DNA of 64,000 nt. Source: Candidatus Poseidoniaceae archaeon. Its GTDB lineage: Archaea > Thermoplasmatota > Poseidoniia > Poseidoniales > Poseidoniaceae. The notes below the pieces were generated by a model. The model was not told the DNA's origin. It worked only from the letters and a program-made list of their open reading frames with translations, and made no database searches. Each line of letters begins with the position of its first letter. The stretch's first letter is position 1. The DNA lies in assembly GCA_949373095.1 (NCBI GenBank), contig CASIBY010000010.1, positions 62,001-126,000 on the forward strand, written 5' to 3'. Positions 29,269 through 38,199 of this stretch are shown in pieces. The translations under genes and the position numbers were made by a program.

Positions 29269-31467
29269 ATGAGGGGTTCTAAAGTGGCGAGGCTCACAGG
29301 TGTTCTTATGATGGAAAACATACCAATGATTGCTGCAGTTGCAGGTCTTGCCGGACTTGTCGTTGCGTTTGTGCTGTACCAACAAGTCAACAAAGTAAAG
29401 ATTGACAACGAAAAAGTAGCCAACATTACTCGTGAAATTCAAGACGGTGCTATGGCGTTTTTGTTTGCTGAATACCGAGTTCTTGCCGTTTTCGTAGTTG
29501 TCGTTGGTCTGGCGCTTACCCAGCTTAACGACATGGATACGGCCATTGCCTTCTTCGCAGGTGCTCTTGCCTCCGTTGTTGCAGGATTCTCAGGAATGCG
29601 TGCGGCGACATCGGCGAACGGCCGAACCACAATGGCTGCCAAGAACGATGGAAAAGCCGGAGCACTCGCAGTTTCCTATAACGGTGGAGCTGTCATGGGC
29701 CTTTCCGTTGGGGGACTCGGGCTTCTGGGAATCTCTCTTGTAGCATACTGGCTTGGAGCAGGCGATGCAAACCCAGACCTTTCTGCTGCTGCAGGATTTG
29801 GTATGGGTGCGTCATCCATTGCCCTGTTCGCTCGTGTCGGTGGTGGAATCTACACCAAGGCTGCTGACGTAGGTGCTGACCTCGTCGGTAAAGTTGAAGC
29901 AGGAATTCCAGAAGACGACCCTCGTAATCCTGGAGTCATCGCAGACAACGTTGGCGACAACGTTGGTGACGTTGCCGGAATGGGTGCGGATATCTTTGAA
30001 TCCTTTGTGGGTTCAATCATTGCAGCAATGATCATCGCTAGTTCAGATGGCTTTGGTGGAGATGGATTTACCGGGGCTTCCGACTACATTATGATGCCAA
30101 TCATGCTTGGCCTGATTGGATATCTTGCTTCAATCGTTGGCGTATTCTCGATGTTCATCCTCAAGAACGGCAAGGATGCCGCTGCTGCGCTTCGCAACAC
30201 GACATTCATCGCAGCCCTTCTGTTCTGGATTGGCGGATACCTTTCGCTTAAGGATGGTTCAGTCGCTGGATTTGAATATTCTGGACTGGGCTTGATCGAT
30301 GTGATTCCCGGTGTCATGCACTCCGTTGTTTTGGGTAGCGTGGTTGGTATTGCAATCGGCCTCATCACCGAATACTACACTGGAATTGAGCCAGTCTTTG
30401 GAATTAAAACAAAGGCTATTCCTCACATTGGTGAAATGTCCAAGACAGGGCCAGCCACAAACGCTATTGCTGGACTGTCTGTTGGAATGATGTCAACTTT
30501 CATCCCTATCCTACTCATTGCCGGAGGAATTCTCGGCGCCAACTACTTTGGCGATGCTGAGTACGGTCTTTACTGCATTGCAATGGCTGCAATGGGTATG
30601 CTTGCTACAGTCGGTGTTACCATGACTGTCGATGCTTACGGACCTGTCGCCGATAACGCAGGTGGGATTGCAGAGATGAGTGGACTTGGTTCTGATGTTC
30701 GGGCAATTACCGATGAACTTGATTCAATTGGAAACACAACAGCCGCAGTCGGCAAAGGATTCGCAATTGGTTCTGCTGCTTTGACTGCACTCGCATTGTT
30801 TGCTGCTTACACTGCAGCAGTAGGCACAGAAAATCTTGACCTAACACTCACCAACCCAATGGTCGTTATTGGCCTACTCGTTGGTGGCGGTCTACCGTTC
30901 GTTGTTGCAGCTATGACCATGACTTCAGTCGGTAAGGCTGCAGGTGACATGGTTGTTGAGATCCGACGCCAATTCGCTATCATGCGAGAAAGCCTATCAA
31001 AGGATTCTTCGTTTGAAGGCAACATTGAAGATGCTACCACATGGCCTGAGAAGGTTACAGTAGGCGACATTACTTATCCGGATTCACAAACTTGTGTTGA
31101 CATCTCAACCAAGGCTGCTCTCCGAGAAATGGTAGGACCCGGTGTAGTAGCAATACTCGCTCCAGTACTCGTCGGTTTGCTCCTTGGTCCAAATGCACTT
31201 GGTGGCCTTCTTGCAGGTTCTCTTGTTACAGGCGTTCTCATGGCTCTGTTCATGGCAAACGCAGGTGGAGCATGGGACAACGCCAAGAAAGCCATCGAAC
31301 AAGGTCACATTGAAGGTGCTAAGAAAGGCGATGCTGCTCACGAAGCAGCCGTTATTGGTGACACCATTGGAGACCCGTTCAAGGACACCTCCGGACCTTC
31401 GCTGAACATCCTCATCAAATTGATGTCCATTGTGGCCGTCGTTTTGGCGGGCACTGGGCAACTTTGA
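29269..31467 (+). CDS. hppA: Membrane-bound ion-translocating pyrophosphatase
   Basis: 732 aa, about 15-16 membrane helices. Substrate-binding motifs are present: [40 protein letters not shown] and the C-terminal [20 protein letters not shown]. It couples pyrophosphate hydrolysis to H+ or Na+ export. The signature [20 protein letters not shown] has Ala where K+-independent enzymes have Lys, so a K+-dependent subtype is expected. Whether it pumps H+ or Na+ is not settled. ATG 29308 or 29311 might be the true start; the sequence before it lacks family similarity. Stop and next start overlap (ATGA). Confidence 0.95.
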   Translation: MRGSKVARLTGVLMMENIPMIAAVAGLAGLVVAFVLYQQVNKVKIDNEKVANITREIQDGAMAFLFAEYRVLAVFVVVVGLALTQLNDMDTAIAFFAGALASVVAGFSGMRAATSANGRTTMAAKNDGKAGALAVSYNGGAVMGLSVGGLGLLGISLVAYWLGAGDANPDLSAAAGFGMGASSIALFARVGGGIYTKAADVGADLVGKVEAGIPEDDPRNPGVIADNVGDNVGDVAGMGADIFESFVGSIIAAMIIASSDGFGGDGFTGASDYIMMPIMLGLIGYLASIVGVFSMFILKNGKDAAAALRNTTFIAALLFWIGGYLSLKDGSVAGFEYSGLGLIDVIPGVMHSVVLGSVVGIAIGLITEYYTGIEPVFGIKTKAIPHIGEMSKTGPATNAIAGLSVGMMSTFIPILLIAGGILGANYFGDAEYGLYCIAMAAMGMLATVGVTMTVDAYGPVADNAGGIAEMSGLGSDVRAITDELDSIGNTTAAVGKGFAIGSAALTALALFAAYTAAVGTENLDLTLTNPMVVIGLLVGGGLPFVVAAMTMTSVGKAAGDMVVEIRRQFAIMRESLSKDSSFEGNIEDATTWPEKVTVGDITYPDSQTCVDISTKAALREMVGPGVVAILAPVLVGLLLGPNALGGLLAGSLVTGVLMALFMANAGGAWDNAKKAIEQGHIEGAKKGDAAHEAAVIGDTIGDPFKDTSGPSLNILIKLMSIVAVVLAGTGQL

Positions 31468-32480
31468 GGCCTTTCAAGCGTTACACTCTTGAACAAGGCC
31501 CTGTTGGGAACTTCATGGGTCAATTTCTCCAAGGGGCAACTATGACGTTGCTGTTGCTTTGCACCAGTGTTCTTGCCGGATGCATTGAGGGTCCAACTGT
31601 CAACTCAGGAATCGGTGACACCACGGAAGAAGAGCTCGCTCTTCCGGATTGGGATATCGGTGACCAGTGGCTCTATACCTTCGTAACTCCTCAATTTGGA
31701 GAAGATAGCGCTCGATTAGTTGTTGCTGAAAAAGACAATGAATCAGGTAACTACCGTTTGGGCATCTCATCAAAAGAGGAGGCACAACGTCACGCTGTCA
31801 TTAATCACAATCCATTCCTCGGCCGTGTTACCATGGACGGTCTTTCTGTCTATGAGGAAGGCGACCCTCAACCTGTTTTCAACTTCCCTTGGAACGTTGG
31901 GGATTCTTGGGGCTTTACACTATTTGGCCAGGAATGGACGGCCGAAACGGATTCCATCTACAACGGAGTTGTTGAGGTAAGGGCATCATCCGATGACGGG
32001 CACACTTTGACCTATTCGTTCAGTGGGCGAGACGGTTTCATCGATTCATTAGTTTGGTCCGACGATCAGGGCGTGGAGCAACTCCGAATGGAATTGACAC
32101 AAACCAAAACCGATTATGAGGGAGACGTCTACTTTTATCGTGCCCGTGATTTGCTGGACTCTGTTTATGAGAATAACGAGAACGATATTTCAGATTCCTT
32201 CCTTGACAGTGGGCACCCAGATGGAACCGATTGGGACGTCCTTGTTTGGTACATCGACCTTGATATCTCGGGAGGCGGCTCAGGAACGCTATCTTTGAAA
32301 GACCACCAAGGTGCTTCTCCACTCACTCGTGCCTGGGGTTCAGGAGCAAGTGAAAAGGGCTCTATCGGAACAATTCCATCTATATCAGGAGATTATTCGC
32401 TTACCGTTACGCTACGTGGAGGAGATTCATCACTCCACTTCAAGGTCGCTGGCGGTATCTTCTCGCAGTGGACATTGTGA
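31464..32480 (+). CDS. Secreted lipoprotein of unknown function
   Basis: A lipobox, [15 protein letters not shown], follows a hydrophobic stretch, so the mature protein probably begins at Cys and is lipid-anchored outside the cell. ATG 31515 would give a more usual signal peptide than ATG 31464. The rest (about 300 aa) is beta-rich and acidic with [11 protein letters not shown] and [17 protein letters not shown], which recur as a duplicated motif (W-x-x-G-D-x-W). No known family. The start overlaps the hppA stop by four bases. Confidence 0.75.
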   Translation: MRPFKRYTLEQGPVGNFMGQFLQGATMTLLLLCTSVLAGCIEGPTVNSGIGDTTEEELALPDWDIGDQWLYTFVTPQFGEDSARLVVAEKDNESGNYRLGISSKEEAQRHAVINHNPFLGRVTMDGLSVYEEGDPQPVFNFPWNVGDSWGFTLFGQEWTAETDSIYNGVVEVRASSDDGHTLTYSFSGRDGFIDSLVWSDDQGVEQLRMELTQTKTDYEGDVYFYRARDLLDSVYENNENDISDSFLDSGHPDGTDWDVLVWYIDLDISGGGSGTLSLKDHQGASPLTRAWGSGASEKGSIGTIPSISGDYSLTVTLRGGDSSLHFKVAGGIFSQWTL

Positions 32481-32489
32481 GGGACACTC

Positions 32490-33092
32490 ATGCCCACGCT
32501 CATCATGATGCATGGCATGACAGGCGACGCTTCGATGATGCGCCCCTTTGCGGAAAAAATACTTCCAGAAGGTTGGACCTTATTGGTCCCACAAGCACGC
32601 TACAAACATCCTTCCCGCGGGTTCACATGGTGGAGATATGAGAATTTTGATGCAGATGTTACTCGTCGCATGAATCTATCACGAAAGGAACTCATCGATG
32701 TTGATGCTAGTCTTTCACAACTTGAACACCTTATTGGAACAGAAGCACCCCTCGGTCCGTTGGTTATAGGTGGCTTTTCCCAAGGAGGAGCCATGGCTCA
32801 AGAACTTCTCCATTTGCCGATAGCAGACCGCATACAGGGTTTAGTTTGCATCGGGACACGATTGGTTAGGCCAATGGAACTCAGATTAAGACTCCCCGAA
32901 TTAGATTCCAAGCGACTTTTTTGGATGCACGGAGAAAAGGATATCAGAGTTCCAATTGAAGACGGATGGGCTGTTGCTCACCAGTTTGAATCTGCAGACT
33001 GGGCCGTTGAACTAATTGAGCACAAGAAGGGCCATATGATCCCAATTGAGCATCACGATGCCCTCAAAGAATGGCTTGAGACCTTCATTTGA
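32490..33092 (+). CDS. Alpha/beta hydrolase, carboxylesterase/phospholipase-like
   Basis: 200 aa. Nucleophile elbow GGFSQGGAMAQE (Ser), Asp in HGEKDIRVPIEDG and His in KKGHMIPIEHH form the triad. The oxyanion region is LIMMHGMTGDASMM. The pattern is close to the phospholipase/carboxylesterase (acyl-protein thioesterase-like) family. Substrate unknown. It ends in a short convergent overlap with the glutaredoxin gene. Confidence 0.88.
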   Translation: MPTLIMMHGMTGDASMMRPFAEKILPEGWTLLVPQARYKHPSRGFTWWRYENFDADVTRRMNLSRKELIDVDASLSQLEHLIGTEAPLGPLVIGGFSQGGAMAQELLHLPIADRIQGLVCIGTRLVRPMELRLRLPELDSKRLFWMHGEKDIRVPIEDGWAVAHQFESADWAVELIEHKKGHMIPIEHHDALKEWLETFI

Positions 33093-33360
33093 GGTATCGA
33101 TTGGTTTCGTCAAAGCCACCAATGAAAAGTGGTTCATCTTCCCTTATATCAAATACAACAGGGACAGTACGATGACCTGTTGCAGCAACAATCTGCTTCC
33201 GCAAGCCATTGTGCTCGTCAAAATTATACTCCGTAAAACTCAACGAGCGACCATCTAAGAGGCGCTTTAGTGCTTTACAATATCCACAGAAGTTCCCAGT
33301 GTAAACGAGGAAGTCTGTGTCTGCTCCTTCAGCGTGCTCTACGATCAGTTCTGCTGCCAT
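33085..33360 (-). CDS. Glutaredoxin
   Basis: The start is ATG 33360; the frame continues upstream only inside the neighbouring gene. 91 aa: DFLVYTGNFCGYCKALKRLL with the redox CGYC, the cis-Pro in HRTVPVVFD and FIGGFDETN at the glutathione or low-molecular thiol site. It reduces disulfides, with the thiol carrier unknown in this organism. The next gene upstream ends 25 bases away. Confidence 0.88.
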   Translation of the reverse strand: MAAELIVEHAEGADTDFLVYTGNFCGYCKALKRLLDGRSLSFTEYNFDEHNGLRKQIVAATGHRTVPVVFDIREDEPLFIGGFDETNRYLK

Positions 33361-33385
33361 GTTGGTTTGTCCGCTGGCGTATGCT

Positions 33386-33973
33386 TTAATCCTCTCCCGA
33401 GGGTGCCCATTGTTCAGATGATATTTCCGAGTTGAATTCACCACTCGCATCAAGGCACAATGCAGTCCATGCATCAAGGTCAGGGACGTTTGAGTTCTTG
33501 AAGGATTCCAGCGTAACCGAAGAATGAATGAAAGCATGGGCCAAATGCTTGTTAATGTCGCTCTTAGAGGCAAGACCAACACGAATAAGGATGACTTGCA
33601 TTCCTTTAAGTGCAGCACTCCGGGCTAATACTTCAACAATGAGTTGCCCCATTCCGTGAATCGAATTGATGCTCACACCCATCGTGGAATTCCAGGATTC
33701 AGCATGAGCTTTCCAACGTCGCCCCTCCAGAGTGCTCGTGTCGCCCAAAACTACCATTCTTTGCAATCCATTAGCCGTTGCAGTTGCAAGAGATTCATGC
33801 ATAATTTGGACGTTGTCTTCTAACGCTGAAATTCCATTCAAACCGTTCTTATTTGTTGCAAGTAGAAGGGTATCACAACCATTTACTGTTGAATGGAAGG
33901 TAACTCCTTCAATTCCGATAAGTCTTGGGTCGTCAGGGCTTATGCCCACACACCAAACGTTGCCCATGAGCAT
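33386..33973 (-). CDS. Degenerate extended SDR (epimerase-like) protein
   Basis: 195 aa that follow the order of an extended short-chain dehydrogenase after the first beta-alpha-beta unit: STVNGCDTLLLATNKNG, ALEDNVQIMHESLATATANG, QRMVVLGDTSTLEG, MGQLIVEVLARSAALKG and QVILIRVG. The N-terminal Gly-rich NAD motif is missing, and the catalytic YxxxK is replaced (SIHGMGQ). It may be a non-catalytic binding protein. Family assignment rests on this pattern only. Confidence 0.55.
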   Translation of the reverse strand: MLMGNVWCVGISPDDPRLIGIEGVTFHSTVNGCDTLLLATNKNGLNGISALEDNVQIMHESLATATANGLQRMVVLGDTSTLEGRRWKAHAESWNSTMGVSINSIHGMGQLIVEVLARSAALKGMQVILIRVGLASKSDINKHLAHAFIHSSVTLESFKNSNVPDLDAWTALCLDASGEFNSEISSEQWAPSGED

Positions 33974-34061
33974 CGGATGAGGGTGAAGGACATGTGTCTT
34001 CCCGTCTCAGTGTCTTGGTTGAAACTACTCCTTCCATATACCACGGCGTGTAGTGTTGTGC

Positions 34062-34562
34062 ATGGCTCATCTGGTCTTTGTCTTGGCATCAACCGGCAAC
34101 AACAGAATTCTTGCTCAGAGCGTTAGCGAACATGCCCAAGAAGTTGGCCACACCGTGGACATCTTGTCGTTAAATGATTACGAGTTCCCCCTCTATTCTA
34201 CCGAAATGGAACAACAAACAGATGTTTTACCCGGGCTAAGTGACTTGACAGGGCGTTTGAACGCAGGTGATGCATGGATGGTTTTTGCACCGGAATACAA
34301 TGGCTCTTACCCTCCAATTCTCAATAACGTAATAGCATGGTTGAGTCGACAGAGCGATGACTTTCGTCGCTTATTCCGAGACCGCACAGTTGCACTGGCC
34401 ACACACTCCGGAGGTGGAGGCGCCAATGTCATCATGGCAATGCGAATGCAATTCTCTTACTTAGGATGCAATGTCATCGGTCGTTCTCTCATGGCCAACA
34501 GTAAGAAACCAGCCAACCCCGAAACTGTCAACGCTATTGTTAACAGCATGACGCTGAAGTGA
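34062..34562 (+). CDS. NADPH-dependent FMN reductase-like flavoprotein
   Basis: Flavodoxin-fold protein: MAHLVFVLASTGNNRILAQS at the FMN phosphate site and FAPEYNGSYPPILNNVIAWL with the conserved PEYN(G/H)S motif. ATG 34062 gives the usual N-terminus; a GTG nine bases earlier is in frame. About 166 aa. It reduces FMN or quinones with NADPH. It is followed after four bases by the pirin gene. Confidence 0.88.
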   Translation: MAHLVFVLASTGNNRILAQSVSEHAQEVGHTVDILSLNDYEFPLYSTEMEQQTDVLPGLSDLTGRLNAGDAWMVFAPEYNGSYPPILNNVIAWLSRQSDDFRRLFRDRTVALATHSGGGGANVIMAMRMQFSYLGCNVIGRSLMANSKKPANPETVNAIVNSMTLK

Positions 34563-34566
34563 TATC

Positions 34567-35406
34567 ATGAATCGAACTCTTGCAAGCATAGTGCCCACCC
34601 ATACCGTCCTTGAAGGGGGCGGATTCAAGGTAAGAAGGCCAGCAGCCATGGGTCGATTGATGAGCCCGTTTCTTCTTCTAGATGAGATGGGTCCGGTAGA
34701 TTACGCTCCAGGTGACGCAGTTGGTGCTCCATCTCACCCGCACAGGGGTTTTGAAACAGTGACTTATCTCCTCGACGGAGGCATGCGCCACGAGGATTCA
34801 GCAGGAAACAGTGGAGACCTCAACCCGGGTGATGTCCAATGGATGACGGCAGGCCGAGGTGTGATTCACTCGGAGATGCCGCAAGATTACATGATGGAAC
34901 ATGGAGGAAGAATGCACGGGTTCCAAATTTGGGTTAATTTACCGGCTAAAGATAAGATGATGCAACCGCGGTATCAAGACATCCCATCAAAGGATATTCC
35001 AGAGGCCACAAACGAAGATGGTACCGTTTGGGCTAAGATTGTCGCTGGAGAAGCGCTTGGAACGAATGCGGTCATTGATACTGTCATACCTATTACTTAC
35101 ATCCACATGAAAATGAAAGCTGGAGCATCTTACATTCACCATTGCGACCCTGACCACAACATCATGGTCTATGCTTTTGGAGGTTCTGTTGACATTGAAG
35201 GACGTTCTCTTCATGATGGTGGGCTTGGATTGCTTGAGAAAGGTGATGAGTTGTCGCTAACAGCTGAAGATGATGGTGCGGAATTCTTGATTTTGGGCGG
35301 CCCCGAACTTGGAGAGCCGATTTCACGATACGGCCCATTCGTCATGAATACCAGAGAAGAAATCTATCAAGCCATTGAAGATTTTAACAATGGCACCCTC
35401 GCTTGA
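34567..35406 (+). CDS. Pirin-family bicupin protein
   Basis: 279 aa. The pirin signature is present: FLLLDEMGPVDYAPGDA, SHPHRGFETVTYLLDGGMRH and TAGRGVIHSEMP, giving the metal-binding His-His-His-Glu set. A second cupin covers residues about 150-260. Some pirins have quercetin 2,3-dioxygenase activity, others act as redox-sensing regulators. Co-transcription with the FMN reductase is likely. Confidence 0.93.
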   Translation: MNRTLASIVPTHTVLEGGGFKVRRPAAMGRLMSPFLLLDEMGPVDYAPGDAVGAPSHPHRGFETVTYLLDGGMRHEDSAGNSGDLNPGDVQWMTAGRGVIHSEMPQDYMMEHGGRMHGFQIWVNLPAKDKMMQPRYQDIPSKDIPEATNEDGTVWAKIVAGEALGTNAVIDTVIPITYIHMKMKAGASYIHHCDPDHNIMVYAFGGSVDIEGRSLHDGGLGLLEKGDELSLTAEDDGAEFLILGGPELGEPISRYGPFVMNTREEIYQAIEDFNNGTLA

Positions 35407-35447
35407 AATGAAATAAAGCGACTGCTGCGCTCTATTGTTGATGGGGA

Positions 35448-35522
35448 TGCTCGTGCCGGGATTCGAACCCGGGTCGGCGGGATGAAAACCCACTATGATG
35501 GACCTGGCTACACCACACGAGC
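35448..35522 (-). tRNA. tRNA-Glu (anticodon UUC)
   Basis: 75 nt on the minus strand. The acceptor pairs GCTCGTG/CACGAGC perfectly. The anticodon stem GTGGG/CCCGC encloses the loop TTTTCAT with anticodon TTC. The T arm is CCGGG-TTCGAAT-CCCGG, the discriminator is A, and no CCA is encoded. Confidence 0.95.
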
Positions 35523-35589
35523 GCCATTTGCGTCCACCGACCACCTCTTCATAACCGTTCCCGTTGCGATGTATGCTTGGGATGAAGAT

Positions 35590-36201
35590 TCATTGTGAGG
35601 GTGCGGTGGCATCTGAATCAAGGCCAGACCACCACTGCCACGCATACCAAGTCAGTGCTAAACCTGCCAAAAGGATGATTGCAAGCAGTATTTCGTTGTC
35701 AAGAAACCAGTTCATGACGTCCAATGCTTGGCTTCCATAGATACCAATTAGAACCGCTTCGAGGCCAAATCGGAGTCCCCTTCCCATGAAACCAGCTGCA
35801 AGAAACGGTTTACGCTCCATATGGCCCATTCCAGCCATCCATCCGAGGACTTTGTATGGGATTGGAGAAAAGGCTGCAATGAAGATTCCCCAAGAACCGT
35901 AGCGTTGTGTTAATTGTTCTAATTTTGATAGATGTCGTTCTTGGCCAAAACGAATCATGAGTGGAGTTCCCCATTTTCTCCCAATGAAATATCCAACGAG
36001 GGAACCTAAAACCGAACTGATCGTAACAACCAGCCAAAGCCAAACAATCAGCGGCGTGTCTCCCATGGCATTCACGAGCATAGGCAGGTAGAGTAAATCT
36101 GGAGGTACCGGTTGGATGATGGCTTCTGTAAATGAAACAACACCTAGGGTAGCTGGTCCAAAGATTTCGAACACCTCAAGTGTCTGTTCTTTCCAACCCA
36201 T
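35590..36201 (-). CDS. DedA/SNARE-associated (VTT) family membrane protein
   Basis: ATG 36201 gives 203 aa starting MGWKEQTLEVF; the upstream extension lies in the divergent nob1 gene. It has FTEAIIQPVPPDLLYLPMLV near the N-terminus, GYFIGRKWG, RYGSWGIFIAAFSPIPYKVL (the re-entrant loop) and a GRGLRFG motif with about four hydrophobic segments. The family moves or scrambles lipids such as undecaprenyl/polyprenyl phosphate. No operon partner is apparent. Confidence 0.87.
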   Translation of the reverse strand: MGWKEQTLEVFEIFGPATLGVVSFTEAIIQPVPPDLLYLPMLVNAMGDTPLIVWLWLVVTISSVLGSLVGYFIGRKWGTPLMIRFGQERHLSKLEQLTQRYGSWGIFIAAFSPIPYKVLGWMAGMGHMERKPFLAAGFMGRGLRFGLEAVLIGIYGSQALDVMNWFLDNEILLAIILLAGLALTWYAWQWWSGLDSDATAPSQ

Positions 36202-36278
36202 GATGTTCGGAGTTAGGTTTCTTTGATGAAGATAGGGGTGAACGGTGTCTTCATCATGGTGATTCTCGTGACCGATAC

Positions 36279-36779
36279 ATGAACCGGGTGCTTGACACTG
36301 CAGCATTGCTTCACTGGCCGGTTCCTGAGTTGAACGGTGGGATTTGTGCATTTTCTCAACTTGATGAACTTGCATCCGTTAGCGAAACCCGCTCTTTGCT
36401 TTTGGAATCGGCTCCGATTGAATGGAGAGCAGTTCCGATTCAATGGCTTGAGGATGCAAAAGCAGTTGCATCAGCAAGCGGAGATCTACCACGACTTTCC
36501 GATGTTGACTTGGATGTTCTCGCCCTTGCAGTAGGTCTATCTGTTGAACTTGTGACCGATGATTACCGGCTTCAAAACGCATTCAAGCACCACGGTGGCC
36601 AAGTGCGTTCAGTGAACACAAAAGGAGCTAAGCAAGTCTGGAAGTGGGAGTTGAGGTGCACTGGTTGCAGAGCGACATTCCCAGTTCCCAAAGATGCCAA
36701 GCGAGCAAAACGGGGTGCTGTTGGTGAATGCGAACGGTGTGGGTCTCCAACGGAAATTAAGCGAATGAAGAAGCGGTGA
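36279..36779 (+). CDS. nob1: Endoribonuclease Nob1 (PIN domain plus zinc ribbon)
   Basis: Makes the final cut at the 3' end of 16S rRNA in archaea. The PIN domain acidic residues are visible: D in VLDTAALLH, E/D in LSDVDLDVLALAVGL and VTDDYRLQN. It is followed by a basic zinc ribbon with CTGC and CERC. 166 aa is normal for the archaeal protein. Confidence 0.92.
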   Translation: MNRVLDTAALLHWPVPELNGGICAFSQLDELASVSETRSLLLESAPIEWRAVPIQWLEDAKAVASASGDLPRLSDVDLDVLALAVGLSVELVTDDYRLQNAFKHHGGQVRSVNTKGAKQVWKWELRCTGCRATFPVPKDAKRAKRGAVGECERCGSPTEIKRMKKR

Positions 36780-36785
36780 AGAAAT

Positions 36786-37100
36786 TCACTCGTTGTCTTC
36801 AAGGGCTTCAAGAGCAGTGACTTTCTTTTCAAGGTCTTCTATCGCCATGCCCGCAGGGTCAATTCCAACTGCTTTGGCTCGGTCCATCAACACTTGTTCT
36901 GGTGTTCGGCCACCGGCTTCAAGATCTGTAACCGTCTTGACTGGGTCGCCAATTTGAGTAGTTTCAGCCAATCCTTTTTGGAATTCACCTTTCGACCGGC
37001 CTAGTGCATTTGCTACTTCTGGAAGGCGTTGTGCTCCAAACAAAAGGAAAAACAAGCCCAGAAGGATGACGAGTTCAAGAGGTCCTGGTGTGAAGGCCAT
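36786..37100 (-). CDS. tatA: Sec-independent translocase subunit TatA
   Basis: 104 aa: one N-terminal helix (PLELVILLGLFFLLFGAQRL) with the Phe-Gly hinge, the amphipathic helix PEVANALGRSKGEFQKGLAE, and a charged tail. It forms the Tat pore for folded proteins. No TatC is in this window. Confidence 0.92.
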   Translation of the reverse strand: MAFTPGPLELVILLGLFFLLFGAQRLPEVANALGRSKGEFQKGLAETTQIGDPVKTVTDLEAGGRTPEQVLMDRAKAVGIDPAGMAIEDLEKKVTALEALEDNE

Positions 37101-37171
37101 GTTGCTTCCTCATGCTGACGGAGTTGCTCCCCGTTGTTGAAGGCTTTCCTTCAAATATCACTTGCGAGGAC

Positions 37172-37426
37172 TTATCCGCCGCTAACTGGGGGTAAGAGAG
37201 CGACTTCACAACCGTTGCTCAGGACTGTGTTTACATCACATCGTTCGCCGTTGATGGCAACGGTAAGACCAAATGAAATCCATTCGGACAATCCTACTTG
37301 TTCAATCAGTTCCCTGACAGTCGTAGTCCCTGGGAGTTCGTAAGTGTGTTCTCTTCCACCTAGCCGTTCAGAGAGTGGCCCGAATGCAAGCACGCTCACC
37401 GTAATATGTTGCGTAGAACCAGTCAT
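37172..37426 (-). CDS. MoaD/ThiS-family ubiquitin-like sulfur carrier
   Basis: ATG 37426; about 84 aa. A ubiquitin fold ends in LLPPVSGG, the diglycine that is adenylated and thiocarboxylated. It may serve molybdopterin synthesis or act as a SAMP-type protein modifier. No MoaE, MoeB or ThiF gene is in this window. Confidence 0.85.
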   Translation of the reverse strand: MTGSTQHITVSVLAFGPLSERLGGREHTYELPGTTTVRELIEQVGLSEWISFGLTVAINGERCDVNTVLSNGCEVALLPPVSGG

Positions 37427-37477
37427 GTTCCTGCGTGTGGGCAGGACTTTATCAACGCAGTTCTCTTTCGTGTGGCT

Positions 37478-38182
37478 ATGACCCACGCTCTTGAGGCCAC
37501 TGCGCTGTGGAAACTCTACCAAGCCGGCGAATCTACAGTCCAAGCGGTGCGTGGGGTAGAGTTGGCGGTTCGCAATGGAGACATGGTCGCTGTAATGGGC
37601 CCCTCGGGCTGTGGAAAAACGACACTTCTCAACATTCTCTCTGGGATTGATGAGCCCTCCTCAGGGAACGTGTCGGTTAATGGTTCTCCGCTTTACGGGA
37701 TCAGTGACAATGCCCGTACAGATTTACGTGCTGAACATTTCGGGTTTATCTTTCAAGATTTTAACCTCCTTCCTGTTCTTTCGGCCGTTGAAAATGTTGA
37801 ACTCCCTCTGCTTCTCTTGGGTCAGCAACCTTCGGATGCGAGAACAGAGGCCTTAGAGGCGCTCAATCGAGTTGGCCTTTCAGACCGAGCAGAACACAGA
37901 CCTGCAGAACTTTCAGGAGGGCAACAGCAACGAGTAGCCGTTGCACGTGCAATCGTTCACAAACCCTCTATCATCCTCTGTGATGAACCTACTGGGAACT
38001 TGGATACATCCACTTCAAATGAGGTTATGGGGCTACTAAAAACCATGAATAAGGAACTTAACACGACGTTTCTTATCGTGACTCACGACAGAGAAATTGC
38101 AAAACAATGTGAACGAATCATCACGATGAGTGACGGATTGGTTGTCAAAGATCAGCGTAAACCCGGTGGCGAGGAGGAATAA
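37478..38182 (+). CDS. ABC transporter ATP-binding protein, MacB/LolD type
   Basis: ATG 37478. Walker A VMGPSGCGKTTLLNILSG, Q-loop IFQDFNLLPVLS, signature LSGGQQQRVAVARAIVHKPS and Walker B IILCDEPTGNLDTSTSN fit the MacB/LolD/FtsE exporter class. 234 aa. Stop overlaps the strong GGAGG for the following permease, so the two form a transporter. Confidence 0.93.
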   Translation: MTHALEATALWKLYQAGESTVQAVRGVELAVRNGDMVAVMGPSGCGKTTLLNILSGIDEPSSGNVSVNGSPLYGISDNARTDLRAEHFGFIFQDFNLLPVLSAVENVELPLLLLGQQPSDARTEALEALNRVGLSDRAEHRPAELSGGQQQRVAVARAIVHKPSIILCDEPTGNLDTSTSNEVMGLLKTMNKELNTTFLIVTHDREIAKQCERIITMSDGLVVKDQRKPGGEEE

Positions 38183-38199
38183 TCCTGCTTCTTTCAGCC

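Noticed and set aside
33361-33618. N-terminal 86 residues of the longer glutaredoxin frame
   Set aside because: They lie inside the neighbouring SDR-like gene in another frame and show no glutaredoxin similarity; ATG 33360 gives a normal length.
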